64,000 nucleotides of DNA from Muscardinus avellanarius. Lineage: Eukaryota > Chordata > Mammalia > Rodentia > Gliridae. A program made the position numbers and the translations under genes. This document shows, piece after piece, positions 23,763 through 36,369 of this stretch. The stretch spans positions 22,426,388 through 22,490,387 of the forward strand of contig OY726578.1 of NCBI GenBank assembly GCA_963383645.1. Reading direction: 5' to 3'. The first letter of the stretch is position 1; every line of letters begins with the position of its first letter. The notes below the pieces were generated by a model. That model worked only from the letters and a program-made list of their open reading frames with translations, was not told the origin of the DNA and searched no databases.

Positions 23763-24614
23763 TCGAGAGTAGACAGACTGGGACTGAGAGGCTCTGAGAC
23801 TGACTTATGGCGTCTCCTTCATCAGAGTGCAGAGAAATCAGTCTTTTATTTTCCTGGATAGCATCCAAGCCCACTTTCCGTTGTTCAGTGCAAAAGAGTA
23901 TTAATACAGAAAATTCAAGCTGAGGCCGTCGCGGGTCGCTCCGATCCTAGGACGCAGGCAGGACTGGTCAGTGAGAGGGACAGCTGCCCCCCTGGCAGAG
24001 GGGGCGGACAGTCACTTCTGCGCTCTATCTGGGGTGGACTCCAGAGCCACGGGTACTGCTGACCTCCAGGAAGCCAGCTGCGCAGGCACCAGAAGGTGAC
24101 TCTGGCCCAGAGCCACAGGAGCCTGGAGGGAGCCCCAGAGCTGCAGTGACCTGGCCATCGCCCCAGATGGCCGACCCCAGCAACTTCAACTGACAGAGAG
24201 GGACCCAGTCATCCCGCGCCCCGGCCGATGCGCAGGGACTGCTCTAACTGCTGGGTTTGTGGTACTGGTCACACAGCAATAGATGACCAGTAAGTGACCT
24301 GGCCGTGTGTCACCTCCAACATGGAACACAGACTCCAAACCCAGGGGCCTGGCGCCTTTTGGCAGGACTTAGCCGGACCAAATATCAACAAAGACTGTGA
24401 AGCCCAGAATAAAACTAAAACTCTAAAGCCAGGCGGGGAAGAACCCTGAGGGTGGACAAGGAGGGGTGCTCAGTGAAGGGGTGTGGTCTGCGAACCCCAC
24501 CCCACCCAGACACTGCGGGGTGGGAGAGAAGACAGGACCATGCTTTGAGGGCTGTAAGGAGAACAGGTTCCCTGCCAGGCCCCGGTCAAGGCCAAAGGGG
24601 TTAGAAGTGTGCAG

Positions 24615-24987
24615 AGAGGATGTGGGGCACACGCTTGGAATCCCAGCCTTTAGGAGGCTGAGACAGGAGGCTGAGGCTCAAGGCCAGCCTCAGCTACTTA
24701 GTGAAGCCCTCTGCAACTCAGTGAGACCCTGTTTCAAAATAAAGAATTAAAAAAATAAAAAGGGCTGTGGGTGTAGCTCGGAGGTTGAATACCCCTGGGT
24801 TCCATCCCCAGTAAATAAAAGGAAGGAAGAGAGAGAGGGGAAAAAAGAGGCTGGGCATGGTGGCATGCTCCTCTAATCCCAGCATTCAGGAGGTAGAGTC
24901 TGGAGAACCCTGCTTCAAGAAATAAATAGGGCTGGGGGTGTAGCTTGGAGGTAGGATGCCCCGGGTTCCATCCCCATTACTGAAAAA

Positions 24988-25045
<58 letters not shown>

Positions 25046-25460
25046 TGCGCAGAAGCCCGCTGCTCTCTCCTAAATGTTTGCGCGGGCAGGCAACCGAGAA
25101 GAACAAAATCAAAGAATTTTAATGAACATTTCATGCCTTCGACTTGGAGACGCAGATTAAACAGGGTTAAAAAAAAAACCTAGAGGACCGATCTGCACAG
25201 ACTCGGCTATTTAGTGAGGCCCTTTGCAACTCTGTTTAAAAAAAAAGACTAAGCCTGGTGTTGGCCCCACGCTTATAATCCCAGCATTCGGGAGGCTGAG
25301 ACAGGAGGATCTGGTTCGCGGACAGCCTCGGCTACTTAGTGAGGCCCTTTGCAACTTAGTGAGGCCCGGTTTCAAAATAAAGAATAAAAAATAGGGCAGG
25401 GGATGGAGCTCGGAGGTAGAACGCCCCTAGGTTCCATCCCTAGTACCAAAAAAGCTAAAA
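24615..25460 (+). mobile_element. Sense SINE cluster with (GA)n
   Basis: B1-ID 24615-24820, B1-ID 24848-24985 (left arm shortened), (GA)n 24997-25040, a fragment at 25190-25245, B1-ID 25246-25460. Confidence 0.75.
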
Positions 25461-26230
25461 CAAACAAACAAAGCCACACTCGCTCCTGGTCCGCGCTCTG
25501 GGGACCGCACAGCCTCCTCATCTCCCCAGAGCCTGCCTGCGCACAGCTACTTACGTCTCATGCCAGAGCGAGCCGGCTCCCAGGACGGCGAGGGAGCCAG
25601 GAGCGGCCGCCAGCCCGGCCATCTGCTCCCCAATTCCCACAGTCTGACCGGCTTCCAGAAGGGGCCAGCGGCCATCTGCCCGCGTGGAGAGCAGGGGGAC
25701 GGAGCGGGACACCTGCACCTCTCTTGCTCAGCATCCGTCATCTTCGTTCCGGGCACGAGATGACCCGAGCTTGAGACATTTCCAGAAAGCCTTCAGGGAA
25801 CGGTCAGACTGACACTGGCCTTCCCGTGTGCCCTCTGATCTGCGTCTTACGGGAAGGAGCCCGATTCCAGTCACGGAGCATCCGTGGCGGTGTCCCTCTG
25901 GGGCCTGCGGCACCCGTGGGAGCTATCTGGCTAATTCCCCCTCGGCTGGGAGCTCATACGGCCTTAGTGACACCTTCCCCAAAGACGTGGAGACCAGACG
26001 TAAGGACCACACGTAGTGAGCGTCCTCATCCGCACCTGACACTCTGCACCAAACTTCACGTGAACTCCCGAACCCTACGGGTGGCAGGGTCCCTCTGTTT
26101 CACAGACGGGGCACCCAGAGGTCTAGGACTCCTCCCTAGCAGGAGACAACGCTGCACGGGCCCGGCTGATCCCTGCCTACGCAGCTTTCTCTATGAAGTA
26201 CCGCTTCTCACAGATGGGCAACTTTTTTAA

Positions 26231-27851
26231 AATTTTTGTTGCTGGGGATCGAACCCAGGGGCATTCTACCTCCAAGCCACACCCCCAGGCTTGTTTTATT
26301 TTTATTTAGAAACAGGGTTTGACAAGGTTGATGAGTCTCACTACCTGCTGAGGCTGGCCTTGAATATGCCACCCTCCTGTCTGGGCCTCCCAAGTACGGG
26401 GATTACAGGCGCATGCACCACCAAGCCTGCAATTCACCAACGGGTCTGAACTGCAGGTCTTTTAACCATTTCAATGCTCCATGCAGGAGGAGAGCTAAGG
26501 CCCTGGCACTGAGGGAGGCCCCAGCAGCTAAGAATGGGTCAAAAGCACAGGAATCCTGCAATGTGTGACACAAAACCAAGAACTACCTGCTTTTCCTGGC
26601 AAGAGGGCAGGCACACGTTTAGGTGAGAGCAATTTTTAAAAATTTTTTTGCTGGTCTAGACATGGAACTCAGGGACATTCTACCTCCAAGCTACACCCCC
26701 AGCCCTATTTCCTATTCTTTATTTTGAAACAGGGTCTCACTGAGTTGCAAAGGGGCTCACTAGGTACCTGAGGCTGGCCGCGAACCGCGATCCTCCGGTC
26801 TCAGCCTCCTGAAGGGTGGAGAGCACTTTTAGCAGGCCGTGAGGACTGCAGAAAGGAACTCGCTCAGGCAAAGGACAGGACTCGGCCAGGGCAGAGAGTA
26901 TCACTGTCTGATCGAGGGGATGGGGCTGGGGAAAGGTAGCCCTGCGATGCCACCAGGGAGCTACAGGGTACCACGGAACGATGGTACCGCCGAGGGAGTC
27001 TGGGAAGAGGAGGCAGGTGATGCTCGGAGGACCCAGCCCTCGGGATTCAGCAAGCTGTCGCATTCGGATGAGGCAGCCCGACTTCCTGCAGACCCGGATG
27101 GTTAAGTCGTCATAGGTATGCTGCCCTTGGGGGTGCCAAATGCCACAGGTGCCCACGTCCCTGCCGTAAAATTCTATCGTGCTCACACATAACCTAGGCA
27201 CACCCTCGTGCATACTTTTTTAGACTTTTATTGGTGCAATGGGATTACACATCATAGCCAGCGATCCTGATCATTTTTTTTTTTTTCTTTTCTGCAGTAC
27301 CAGGACTGGAACCCAGGGGTATTCTATCTCTGAGCTACACGCCCAGCCTGATTTATTCTTTATTCTGAAAGAGGGTCTAAGTTGCTAAGAGCCTCACTAA
27401 GCAGCTGAGGCTGCCTGCGAACCTGCGATCCTCCTGTCTCGGCCTCCCAAATGCTGGGATTACAAGTGTGCACCGCCATGCCCGGCTCATACTTTTTATT
27501 TATTTATATTTTTGAATGTGAGAGGAGTCCTGTGTTCTTTGGGCTTGTCTTAGCACTGGGACTGAACCCAGGGGCATTCTACCTCTGAGCTACACCCCAC
27601 CCCTTTCATTTTACTTTTGTTTTGAAACCGGGTCTTGCTAGGTTGCTGAAACTAGCAGGGTATTGGGACCTTGTAATCCTCCAGTCTCAGCCTCCCAAAC
27701 ACTAGAATTACAGGTGTGTGTCACTATGCCTGGCCTCTTATAGAGTTTCAATCATCTTTTTTTTTTTTTTTTTTTTTTGAGGTACTGGGGGATTGAACAG
27801 AAGCATTTTATCTCTGAACTACACCCCCAGCCCTATTTTTTACCCTTTATT

Positions 27852-27882
<31 letters not shown>

Positions 27883-28215
27883 TTTTTTGTTGTTGTTGGT
27901 GGTGGTGGTTTTTTTTTTTTTTTTGTGGTACTGGGGTTCCTGGAAGCCCTTCTACCTCTGGGCTACACTCCCAGACCTATTTTCTGTATTTTTTTGAAAC
28001 AGGGTCTCTTAAACCAGCGCGGCTGGCCTCGATCCTCCTGCCTCTGCCTCCCAAGCGCAGGGATTACAAGCGTGCACCACCACGCCCGGCTACCCTTTAT
28101 TTTAGAAGCAGGGTCTCAGTAAGCTGTGGAGGGCATAAGTAGCTGAGGTTGGCTTCAAACCTGTAATCCTCCCAAGTACTGGGACTACAAGTGTGTGCCA
28201 TCACACTTGGCTTCC
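26231..28215 (-). mobile_element. Antisense SINE cluster
   Basis: 26231-26430, 26650-26820, 27280-27490, 27545-27745. A nested set follows: ID arm 27775-27840, (TTTA)n 27851-27885, hairpin-type copy 27925-28093, host B1 arm 28094-28215. Unique: 26430-26640 and 26820-27215. Confidence 0.75.
27216..27265 (-). mobile_element. Short truncated L1 3' end
   Basis: The text ttttttagacttttattggtgcaatgggattacacatcatag is the reverse complement of the same L1 3' terminus seen at 40520-40560 and about 735-770. Confidence 0.55.
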
Positions 28216-28394
28216 ATAATGCCTTGTTTACTTATAATCCCTAATACAATGGAAACAGCTACTGTATCATTAGGAAACAACCGGGCAAGACAAAAACATC
28301 TTGTATTTGTTCAGTACAGGTGAAACTTTGATCTGCCTGACTACACAGTAAGAGTCAGCAACAATGTAGCTGTGCCTGAATTCCCTTTCTCTGA

Positions 28395-28485
28395 TATTTT
28401 CAGGCCACCCACAGCGGGTTGTATCCGAGGATGCAGAACCCCAAACATCCCCTGAGGAAACGGGGGGACTGACTATAATTCGGGA
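28395..28485. mobile_element. Possible ancient Tc/mariner-type relic
   Basis: The stretch with gttgtatccgaggatgcaga, aacccc and ggggggactgacta resembles an ending with 'atccgcggatgcggaaccc...gggccgactg' found in old Tigger-class elements. Weak call. Confidence 0.3.
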
Positions 28486-28869
28486 TTAGACGGAGGAAGA
28501 AAAGAGGAGAGAGGAGTCCTGTATTCCTCGGGCTGGTCTCTCTACCAGCGTCCCTTCTGAACTAAGTTAACAGCCTTTTCATCTTCAGGATTAACTTGTA
28601 GCAAAGAGAAATCTGCCCTTCCAACTCTTGGGCCCCCCAACCGCCCCCAAACAAGCAAAAGCGACAGGCCCTGGCCACGATTTTCGCCTGGGTAGAAGCT
28701 TGGAGAGCGAAAGGCTGGAAACGCAGATGATGTGTGGATTTGAAAGTGTTTCAGTCAAAGGTTAAACCAGGACAAGAACTTTCTTGTTTGGCCAGGAGGA
28801 CTAGAAAGCAGGGTGGTGTCCTCTGCCTAGAAGGGGGGAGGAGGGGAGCTGGCAGGGCCAGCCAAGAGG

Positions 28870-29235
28870 GACTTAAAAGGGAGCCCGCAGGCACGAGCTC
28901 AGAAGCCAGGATGGCGTCCTGCAGGAGAACACAGGTCTCCCCCTCCAGCCCAAGGACCCAGGGGCCTGCGGCGGGCGCCAGAGAGGCTCACGGAGGCCAG
29001 GATGATTTGAATCCAGGATGGCACCTGCCACAGGTTGGCAGGAGTCCTCGGAGCCACCTGGGACCACCCGGTGGGTGCAGGACGGCCGATTCAACCGGCA
29101 ACTCCAGCGGTTTCACGACGAGCCTGAGCATCGGCGGGACCAGCAGGCGTGCGGGGTACAGCCTCGCCCGCCAAGACCTCGGGCGTCCGGGCCTCCGGGT
29201 CCTCGCCGTCACTGGGAAAAGGCCCCCGCGCGGGC
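28870..29235. other. CpG-containing unique block
   Basis: SINE-free, with retained CpGs (for example gcggcgggcgcc and cgcccgccaagacctcgggc) and overlapping open frames on both strands that match nothing I recognise. No function is assigned. Confidence 0.3.
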
Positions 29236-29289
29236 CGTGTTGAAGACTGAGTAATGACAACACGCATAGCATCCTTTCCCTCCCTCCCC

Positions 29290-30190
29290 CGAGGTGCTGG
29301 CGATGGAACCCAGGGCCATTCTACGCTTTCTGGTTTTTTTGTTCTGAAACAGCATCTCGCTAGGTCGCTGAGTCTCACTTGCAGAGGCTGTCTGCAAACC
29401 TGCGCTCCTCCTGTCTCAGCCTCCCAAGTACTGGGATTATAGGCGTGCACCGCCAAGCTCACGCACCGCGACTTCTCATCCTTTCTAAAAAGGAACCCCC
29501 AGGGCCAGGCATGGTGGCGCACGCTTGTCATCCCAGCATTCGGGAGGCTGAGACAGGAGGATGGCGGTTCGAGGACAGCCTCAACTACTTAGTGAGGCCC
29601 TTTGCATCTCAGTGAGAACATGTTTCAAAATAAAGAACAAAAAATAGGGCTGGGGGTGTAGCTCAGAGGTACAATGCCCCTGGGTTCCCTTCCCAGTACC
29701 GCAAACAAACAAACAAACAAACAAACAAAGATAAAAAAGGAACCCCGGCAGCTCCACATCAGGCAGATAAAGGGGTCTTTTGTTAATAAGTGAGGAAGGG
29801 CGGTCATGGCCTCTATTTAGAAATTCTTAACTGGCGACAACTCAAAACACTATACTGAGTCGGGCGTGGTGGCGCACGCTTGTAATCCCCGCGCTTGGGA
29901 GGCTGAGACAGGAGGATCGCACAGGTTCGAAGCCAGCCTCAGTTACTTAGTGAGGCTCTCAGCAACTTAGTGAGACCCTGTTTCCAAATAAAATAGAAAA
30001 AAAATAAGGCCGGGCGTGGTGGCACACACTTGTAATCCCCGCGCTTGGGAGGCAGAGACAGGAGGATCGCGCAGGTTCAAAGCCAGCCGCGCGCGCTGGC
30101 TTAGGAGACCCTGTTTCCAAATAAAAACGTAAAAATAGGTCTGGGAGTGTAGCCCAGAGGTAGAAGGGCTTCCAGGAACCCCAGTACCAA

Positions 30191-30223
<33 letters not shown>

Positions 30224-30287
30224 GAAAAAAAATAGTTCTGGGAGTGTAGCGAGGAGATAGAAAGCCTCTGGGTTCCACCCCCAGTAC

Positions 30288-30333
<46 letters not shown>

Positions 30334-30335
30334 AC
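29290..30335. mobile_element. SINE cluster
   Basis: Antisense 29290-29460. Sense 29500-29700 with (CAAA)n 29703-29730. A sense host SINE at 29856-30003 resumes at about 30230-30290; between its halves is a hairpin-type copy (30004-30190) with a GAAA-rich tail. (AC)n 30291-30332. Confidence 0.8.
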
Positions 30336-30892
30336 CAAAAACACTGTACCAGCAGCTGATAAACAAAACCCCATAGACAAGCCACCAGAGCTCTAGAATT
30401 CCTTATTATCTCCTGAAAAAGAGCCCAGAGAGGAAAGAGACCAGTGGAGGGGTGGAAGGGATTCTGACCCCTGGAAAGGGCCGCCGGACACACAGGGCCC
30501 TGAGCCGGCCAGCTCGGGGCTCCCCCTCCACCCCGGGCAGCCCCTTCCCTCCTGGGAACCCTGCCCAGGGCCCTGACCTACCCCAAGCCCCAGGGTAAGA
30601 GACCAATCTGTCCTTTGTCTCGAGGCTGGTATTACAAACAAGGGCCTGGTAGTTGCAGTGAGACCTCTCTTTGATGTTTGCAGGCCAGTAATTTACCTCC
30701 CGTCCATGTCATGGAATAACCACACAGTCAGAGGAAAGAGGCGCCCGCCCACGCGGCTACGCACGTTTCTATCGCTTCTGCGTGAGTTTCACTAGCAGAA
30801 CATCCTGCTCCGAGGCGAATGTCTGACTCTAATTTCTAAAACCTATTTCCATTTTCAACGAATGTTTCTGCTCTTCACAAGATAACAAAGAC

Positions 30893-31295
30893 TGTGTGTG
30901 TGTGTACGCGCACGTGTGTGTATGATCCTTGAACTCAGGGACATTCTACCTCTGGACTATACCCCCAGCCCTATTTCATTTTTCTCTTTGGAAACAGGGT
31001 CTCACTAAGTTGCTGAGGCTGGCCTTGAACCTGCAATCCTCCTGCCTCAGCCTCCCAAGTACTGGGATTACCAAGCGTGCACCACCAGGCCCAACTTGGT
31101 GGTACTGGGAATGGAACCCAGGGGCATTCTACCTCTGAGCTCCACCCCCAGCCTATTTTTTTATTCTTTATTTTGAAAAAGAGTCTCCCTAAGTCGTGGA
31201 AGGCCTCACTAAGTATCTGAGGCTGGCTGCGAACCGCAATCCTGCTGTTTTAGCCTCCCAAGTACTGGGATTACCAAGTGTGTGCCATGCCGGGC
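30893..31295 (-). mobile_element. (TG)n tract and two antisense SINEs
   Basis: (TG)n 30893-30921. Antisense SINEs 30925-31095 and 31095-31295. Confidence 0.75.
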
Positions 31296-31782
31296 TCAGA
31301 CATTTGTTTTTAAAGAACAATATTCCTGGCAGTTTGTTTACTTTTTTTTTTTTTTTTAAACATTCTGTGGTCTAACTTCACAGGCAGCTTTTTGGAGCAG
31401 AGCAATACATTATATAATGAAGTGCGTGTGTTCTATAAAATATTCTAACAAGAGGAAGGCCTTAGTTTTTGGCAAAGAAAACAAAACTGTTTTTGGTGTC
31501 CATGATGTACAACTGAGGACAGTATCTTAAAAAAAAAAAAAAAAAAGAAACAAAACAAAAATCCACAAACACACACACGAAAAGAAAAAAAAAATGGCAC
31601 AGCTTATGGATTTCTAACAAGTACGTACAGGGGGGAAGAAAAAAAAAAAACTACCCTAAATTAACTTATCCCCTCAGGAGGCTGGCTGTGTTTCAAATGA
31701 ATGATGTGCTTGCCTGTAAAGGAAATCCTTATCAAAGCAGTATAAAAAAATGAGCATATTAGAACTAATTTTTTTTTTTTGG

Positions 31783-32935
31783 TGGTACTGGGGTTCCTGG
31801 AAGCCCTTCTACCTCCGGGCTACACTCCCAGACCTATTTTTACATTTTTATTTGGAAACAGGGTCTCCTAAGCCAGCGCGCGCGGCTGGCTTCGAACCTG
31901 CGTGATCCTCCTGTCTCCGCCTCCCAAGCGCGGGGATGACAAGTGTGAGCCACCACACCCGGCCTATAACTAATTTTTTGAACACAGCAAAAATCAGTAA
32001 GAAAATACATAAAAGTGCTCATAATGGCCATTGTAGAATGGAAGAATGTTGGCACACGCACGCATGTGAATCCCCCCGGGAGTGCTAGAGATTGAACCCA
32101 GGCCTTTATGTATGTTAGGAAAATCTTCTACCACTAAGCTACACCTCCAGCTCTTTTCATTTTAGCTGGAGAGAGGGTCTCACTAGGTTGCCTGGGTAAG
32201 CTTGAACTAGACCCTCCTACCTCAGCCTCCCCGGTAGCTGAGATTACAGGCACACACCACCAGACGTGGCCCGACCACACGTGTCTCTTTGTCTTGTGGT
32301 ACTGGAGACTGAACCCTGGGGGTATTCTGCCTCTGAGCTACATTTCCAGCCCTATTTATTTATATTTTGAAATAGGGTCTTGCTAGGTTGGTGAGCATCT
32401 CACTACTTGCTGAGGCTGACCTCCATCTTTGGATTCTCCTGTCTCAGCCTCCTAAGTACCGGGCTTTTAAGTGTGCACCACCGTGCTTGGCTCATGTGTG
32501 ACATTTATTTATTTGTTTACTGCAGTACTGGGAATGGAACCCAGGGGCATTCTACCCCCACGGCCCTATATTTTACTCTTTATTTTGAAACTGGGTCTCA
32601 CAAAGTTGCAGAGGGCCGCACTAAGTAGCCGAGGCTGGCCATGTACCTACGATCCTCCTGTTTCAGCCTCCCAAATGCTCAGATTACAAGTGTGTGCCAC
32701 CACGCCCGGAAGTGTGCGATTTTTTTTTTTTTTTTGGTACTGGGGATTGAACTCAGGCATTTTACCTCCAAGCGACACTCCCCCGCCCTATTTTTTTATT
32801 CTTTATTTTGAAACAAGGTCTCACTGAGTTGCAAAGGGCTTCACTAAGTAGCCAAGGCTGTCTGTGAACCGCGATCCTCTTGTCTCAGCCTCCCAAACGC
32901 TGAGATTACAAGCTTGTGCCACCACGCCCGGCTGT
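31783..32935 (-). mobile_element. Antisense SINE cluster next to SSH1 exon 2
   Basis: Hairpin-type copy 31783-31965. B1-IDs 32285-32490, 32515-32710 and 32720-32935. The nearest ends 174 bp downstream of exon 2 on the SSH1 strand. Confidence 0.8.
32065..32275 (-). mobile_element. Older B1-dID SINE, antisense
   Basis: It keeps the ancestral ID arrangement (gattgaacccaggccttta, then ccactaagctacacctccag) next to a B1 arm (cttgaactagaccctcctac...agattacaggc). It differs from the young copies, which carry the 'cattctacctc' version. Confidence 0.65.
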
Positions 32936-33108
32936 GTGTGATTTTATAAAGTGCTACATTTACTGAGGCTTCGCGTATAATTTTGAAAGCATTAAAAAAA
33001 GAAACCGGCGTCTCCTTTCTGAAGATTTTCCCTATGAGAAGGGAATGTGAGTATCTTTTACCTGCTTGGGAGAGAGACTTGAACACAAAGAATGAAAAGC
33101 GTCCTTAC

Positions 33109-33149
33109 CTGAGGTTTAACTTGCGATCTTCATCGCTGCCGGCCTCCAA
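33109..33149 (-). CDS. SSH1: SSH1 coding exon 2 (slingshot protein phosphatase 1)
   Basis: On the minus strand a 41-nt exon encodes LEAGSDEDRKLNL plus two bases of the next codon. It matches the N-terminal segment of mammalian SSH1, which I recall as LEAGSDEERKLNLS. It is bounded by a pyrimidine-rich acceptor ending in tgtag (33154-33150) and a consensus donor gtaagg (33108-33103). It enters in phase 0, agreeing with the phase 0 end of exon 1, and leaves in phase 2. The acidic/basic stretch lies ahead of the SSH homology regions and the dual-specificity phosphatase domain, which must be encoded beyond the left edge of the window. Identification rests on the peptide match plus correct phase and order relative to exon 1. 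Confidence 0.9.
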
Positions 33150-33570
33150 CTACAGAGAGAGAAAGAGAGAGAATGTCACCCCAGGGCCGCCGCTATCAAG
33201 CGGCCCAGACAGCAGACTCCAGTCCTCTGCCCTCCCTGGTGTTGGGGAGAGATAAACACATCCAGAAAACCCGGCCCTTTTCCTCGCCAGCCTGACCCCA
33301 GGGTCCTCGGAGGAATTCCCGGGGAGGAATGTGCAGGCTTCCAGATGCTGGCCCGAATCCCGGCACCGGGCTCCTGCTAATGGACTGACTGACTCCTAGT
33401 TAACCCACGGCTCCTTCAGCCCCGAGCGCTCATCTTTCTAGACACTTGTCCAGGCTCTATCCTGCCTTCTCCATCTTAAAGGAAAGGGGCTGTGTTTTGA
33501 GAGACTCCATTTCCTCCAGCCAACCAAGCAACAGCTGAGGGAGGAACATCACTTCCAAAATCCCTTGATG

Positions 33571-34065
33571 AGCCAGGTGCACACCTGGAATCCCAGTGCT
33601 CGGGAGGCTGAGACAGGAGGATCACAGGTTCGCGGCCAGCCTCAGCTACTTAGTGAGGCCCTTCGCAACCTAGCGAGACCCCGTTTCAAATTAAAGAATA
33701 AAAAATAGGGCTGGGGTGTAGCTCAGAGGTAGAATGCTGGGTTCAATTCCCAGCACCACACACAAAAAAAGCCGATCATGGTGGCACACACTTGTAATCC
33801 CCGCGCTTGGGAGGCTGAGACAGGAGGATGGCACAGGTTCGAAGCCAGCCTCAGCTACTTAGTGAGGCTCTCAGCAACTTAGTGAGACCCTGTTTACAAA
33901 TAAAATATAAAACAGATCTGGGAGTGTAGCCTGGAGGTACAAAGCCCCTGGTTTCCATCCCCAGTACCCCCCCCACACAAAGAATAATAATAATAATAAA
34001 AATAAAGATTAAAAATTAGGGCTGGTATAGCCCCTGGGTTTCATCCCCAGTACTACAAAATAAAA
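33571..34065 (+). mobile_element. Sense SINE cluster in SSH1 intron 1
   Basis: B1-ID 33571-33770, B1-ID 33771-33975, (TAA)-rich tail, lone ID 34010-34060. Confidence 0.8.
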
Positions 34066-34370
34066 ATTAAATATATATGTATACATATATATAAACTACA
34101 TAGATACATATATAAATTACATATATTACATACATAAATTACACATATACATATATAAAATTACATATATTGCATATATACAAATTACATATATTACATA
34201 TATAAATTACATATATATACATATATATAATTTTATGTATGCACAAATTTATATGTATAAATATATGTAATAAAACATATAATATATAATAAATATATAA
34301 TAAAATTATATATATTTGAATGTAATATATATATATGTATATATGTATGTATGTAATATTATGTAATTCC
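34066..34370. repeat. Long AT-rich tract of TA/CATA units
   Basis: About 300 bp of imperfect atata, tacata and tgtata units with almost no G or C. Confidence 0.9.
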
Positions 34371-34560
34371 TGCTCAGGCCCCCTACCCTGCACCAAAGAA
34401 ATGGAAAAACCAGAGAAGCTAGGGGCTAACCACAGGGCCATGAGTCTCTGTCCTGCAGAAAAGCACAAACTCACAACAGTAACAACAAACTCAGAAGAGA
34501 ACATAGGGTCTAACCCACCCAGGTCGGGGGTACAGCGGAAGGAGTTCTTATCAAGGGACA

Positions 34561-35030
34561 CTGGTATATATATATTTTATATATATATTTTATATATATA
34601 TATATATTTTATTTTTTTATTATTATTATTATTTTTGGTGGTACTGGGATTCCTGGAAGCCCTTCTAACTCCGGGCTACACTCCCAGACCTATTTTTACA
34701 TTTTTATTTGGAAACAGGGTCTCCTAAGCCAGCGTGGCTGGCTTCGAACCTGCGCGGTCCTCCTGTCTCCGTCTCCCAAGTGCGGGGATTACAAGTGTGC
34801 GCCACCATGCCCGGCTATATATATTTTTTGTACTAGGGATTAAACCCAGGGGCATTCTACTTCCAAGCAACACCCCCAACCCTATTACTGATTGATTGAT
34901 ATTCTGAAACCAGATCCCACCAGGTTGATGAGTCGCACCACTTGCTGAGGCTGGCTGTGAATCTGCGACCCTCTTGTCTCAGCCCCCAAAGTACTGGGAT
35001 TACAAGCGCGCGCCACCGCACCCGGCTTCA
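34561..35030 (-). mobile_element. (TA)n/(ATT)n tract and two antisense SINEs
   Basis: AT tract 34564-34635. Hairpin-type SINE 34637-34815. B1-ID 34820-35030. Confidence 0.75.
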
Positions 35031-35034
35031 CCTC

Positions 35035-35200
35035 AGCAGGCATTTGTTTTCAGGGGCTGCTACTGGCATCTAGTGGGTAGAGGATGGGATTTTGCTGCCC
35101 TTACACCACAAGGAACAGTTCTCTGTTCTCACCCCTAACACAGAACATTCTGGTCCCATGCATCAGCGGTGGCCAGGCTGAGAAACTCTGGTCCAACTCA
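35035..35200 (+). mobile_element. MER5-like hAT-Charlie DNA transposon relic
   Basis: The segment ggggctgctactggcatcta, then gtgggtagagg, and the later ctgagaaactctggtcc match the MER5A/B core as I know it. Non-autonomous and ancient; no coding content. Confidence 0.6.
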
Positions 35201-35267
35201 AAAAAGTGCCTGGCAATTAGCCTATAAAAATTAGTCACCTTGAAAGCTTGTCAAAAATAATAACCGT

Positions 35268-36365
35268 GAGCCGGGCGTGGTGGCGCACATTTGTAATCCC
35301 AGCATTTGGGAGGCTGAGACAGGGGGATCACGGTTCGCAGCCAGCCTCAGCTACTTAGTAAGAAAGGCTCTCTGCAACTCACTGGGACCCTGTTTCAAAA
35401 TAAAGAATAAAAAATAGGGCTGGGGATGTAGGTAGAATGTCCCTGGGTTCCATCTCCAGTACTGCAAAAAAAAAAAAAAAAAAAAAAAAAGATTGTAAAA
35501 GGTAGCCAGGCGTGGTGGCGCACACTTGTAATCCTGACCTTGGAGGCTGAGACAGGAGGATCACAGGTTTAAAGCCAGCCTCAGCTACTTAGAGAGGCCC
35601 TCAACAACTTAGCTAGACCCTGTTTCCAAATAAAAAATTAAAATAGGTCTGGGAGTGTATGTTGGAAGTAGAAGGCCCCTGGGTTCCAGTTCCAGCCCCA
35701 GAAACACACACACACACATGCACACACGCACACACACACACAGAAAAAGAAGAAATCAAGAGAGGAGAGAGTGGCTTTAGGGCTGGCGCTGTGATTTCTC
35801 TGGGTTCCAGGCCACATCACCACCTCAGCTGCGTCAGAGAACTGTCCATGACTCACTGGGTGAGCTGTGTTTTCATGAGCCATGAAACGGTCTGGGTAAC
35901 ACTTCACAACCATTTGATTCCTGGTCAGCCTCCGAGGTTGTCCAGGGAAAGGCAACATCGGGTCTGTGATTCCAGAGACGCTCTATGTCCCAGAGACCAC
36001 CCTTAAAAAGTAATTCAAAGCTGGGCGTGGGGGCGCACGCTTGTGATGCCAGCACTCGGGAGGCTGAGACAGGAGGACTGCGGTTCGCGGACAGCCTCAG
36101 CTACTTAGTGAGGCCCTTTGCAATTCAGTGAGACCCTGTTTCAAAATAAAGAATAAAGATAGGGTTGGAGGTATAGCTCGGAGGTAGAATGCCCCTGGGT
36201 TCCATCCCCAGTACTGCAAAAAAAAAAAAAAAAAAGTAATCCAGCCAAGCATGGCCTGTAACCCCAGTACTTGGGAGGCTGAGACAGGAGGATCGAAGCC
36301 TCAGCAACCTAATGAGACAGACCCTCAGCAGCTTAGTGAGACGCTGTTTCCAAATATGTCCAGAA
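35268..36365 (+). mobile_element. Sense SINEs in SSH1 intron 1
   Basis: 35268-35490 (long A tail), 35505-35740 (with CA-rich end 35704-35742), 36021-36230 and 36240-36365 (B1 arm only). Unique 35743-36020. Confidence 0.8.
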
Positions 36366-36369
36366 GAGG

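Larger units (their letters stand above)
1..33108 (-). other. SSH1: SSH1 intron 2 (partial, continues beyond the left edge)
   Basis: Everything left of exon 2 is read as SSH1 intron 2, because I find no minus-strand segment matching the next expected SSH1 peptide (SESFFMVKGAALF) or the phosphatase domain. The interval is mostly SINEs. Sizeable unique blocks remain at about 1826-2030, 3990-4455, 4936-5092, 5316-6020, 7194-7910, 8591-9040, 9500-9955, 11051-11460, 11684-12100, 13010-14115, 14276-14540, 15190-15580, 16090-16440, 17530-18560, 20290-20850, 21476-22000, 23436-24600, 25461-26230, 26820-27215, 28215-29280, 30340-30890 and 31296-31770. Apart from the items listed separately I see nothing gene-like in them. 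Confidence 0.7.

Noticed and set aside
25540..26210. Search for SSH1 exon 3 in GC-rich unique blocks of intron 2
   Set aside because: No minus-strand segment encoding the expected SESFFMVKGAALF peptide with flanking splice sites was found here or in other unique blocks.
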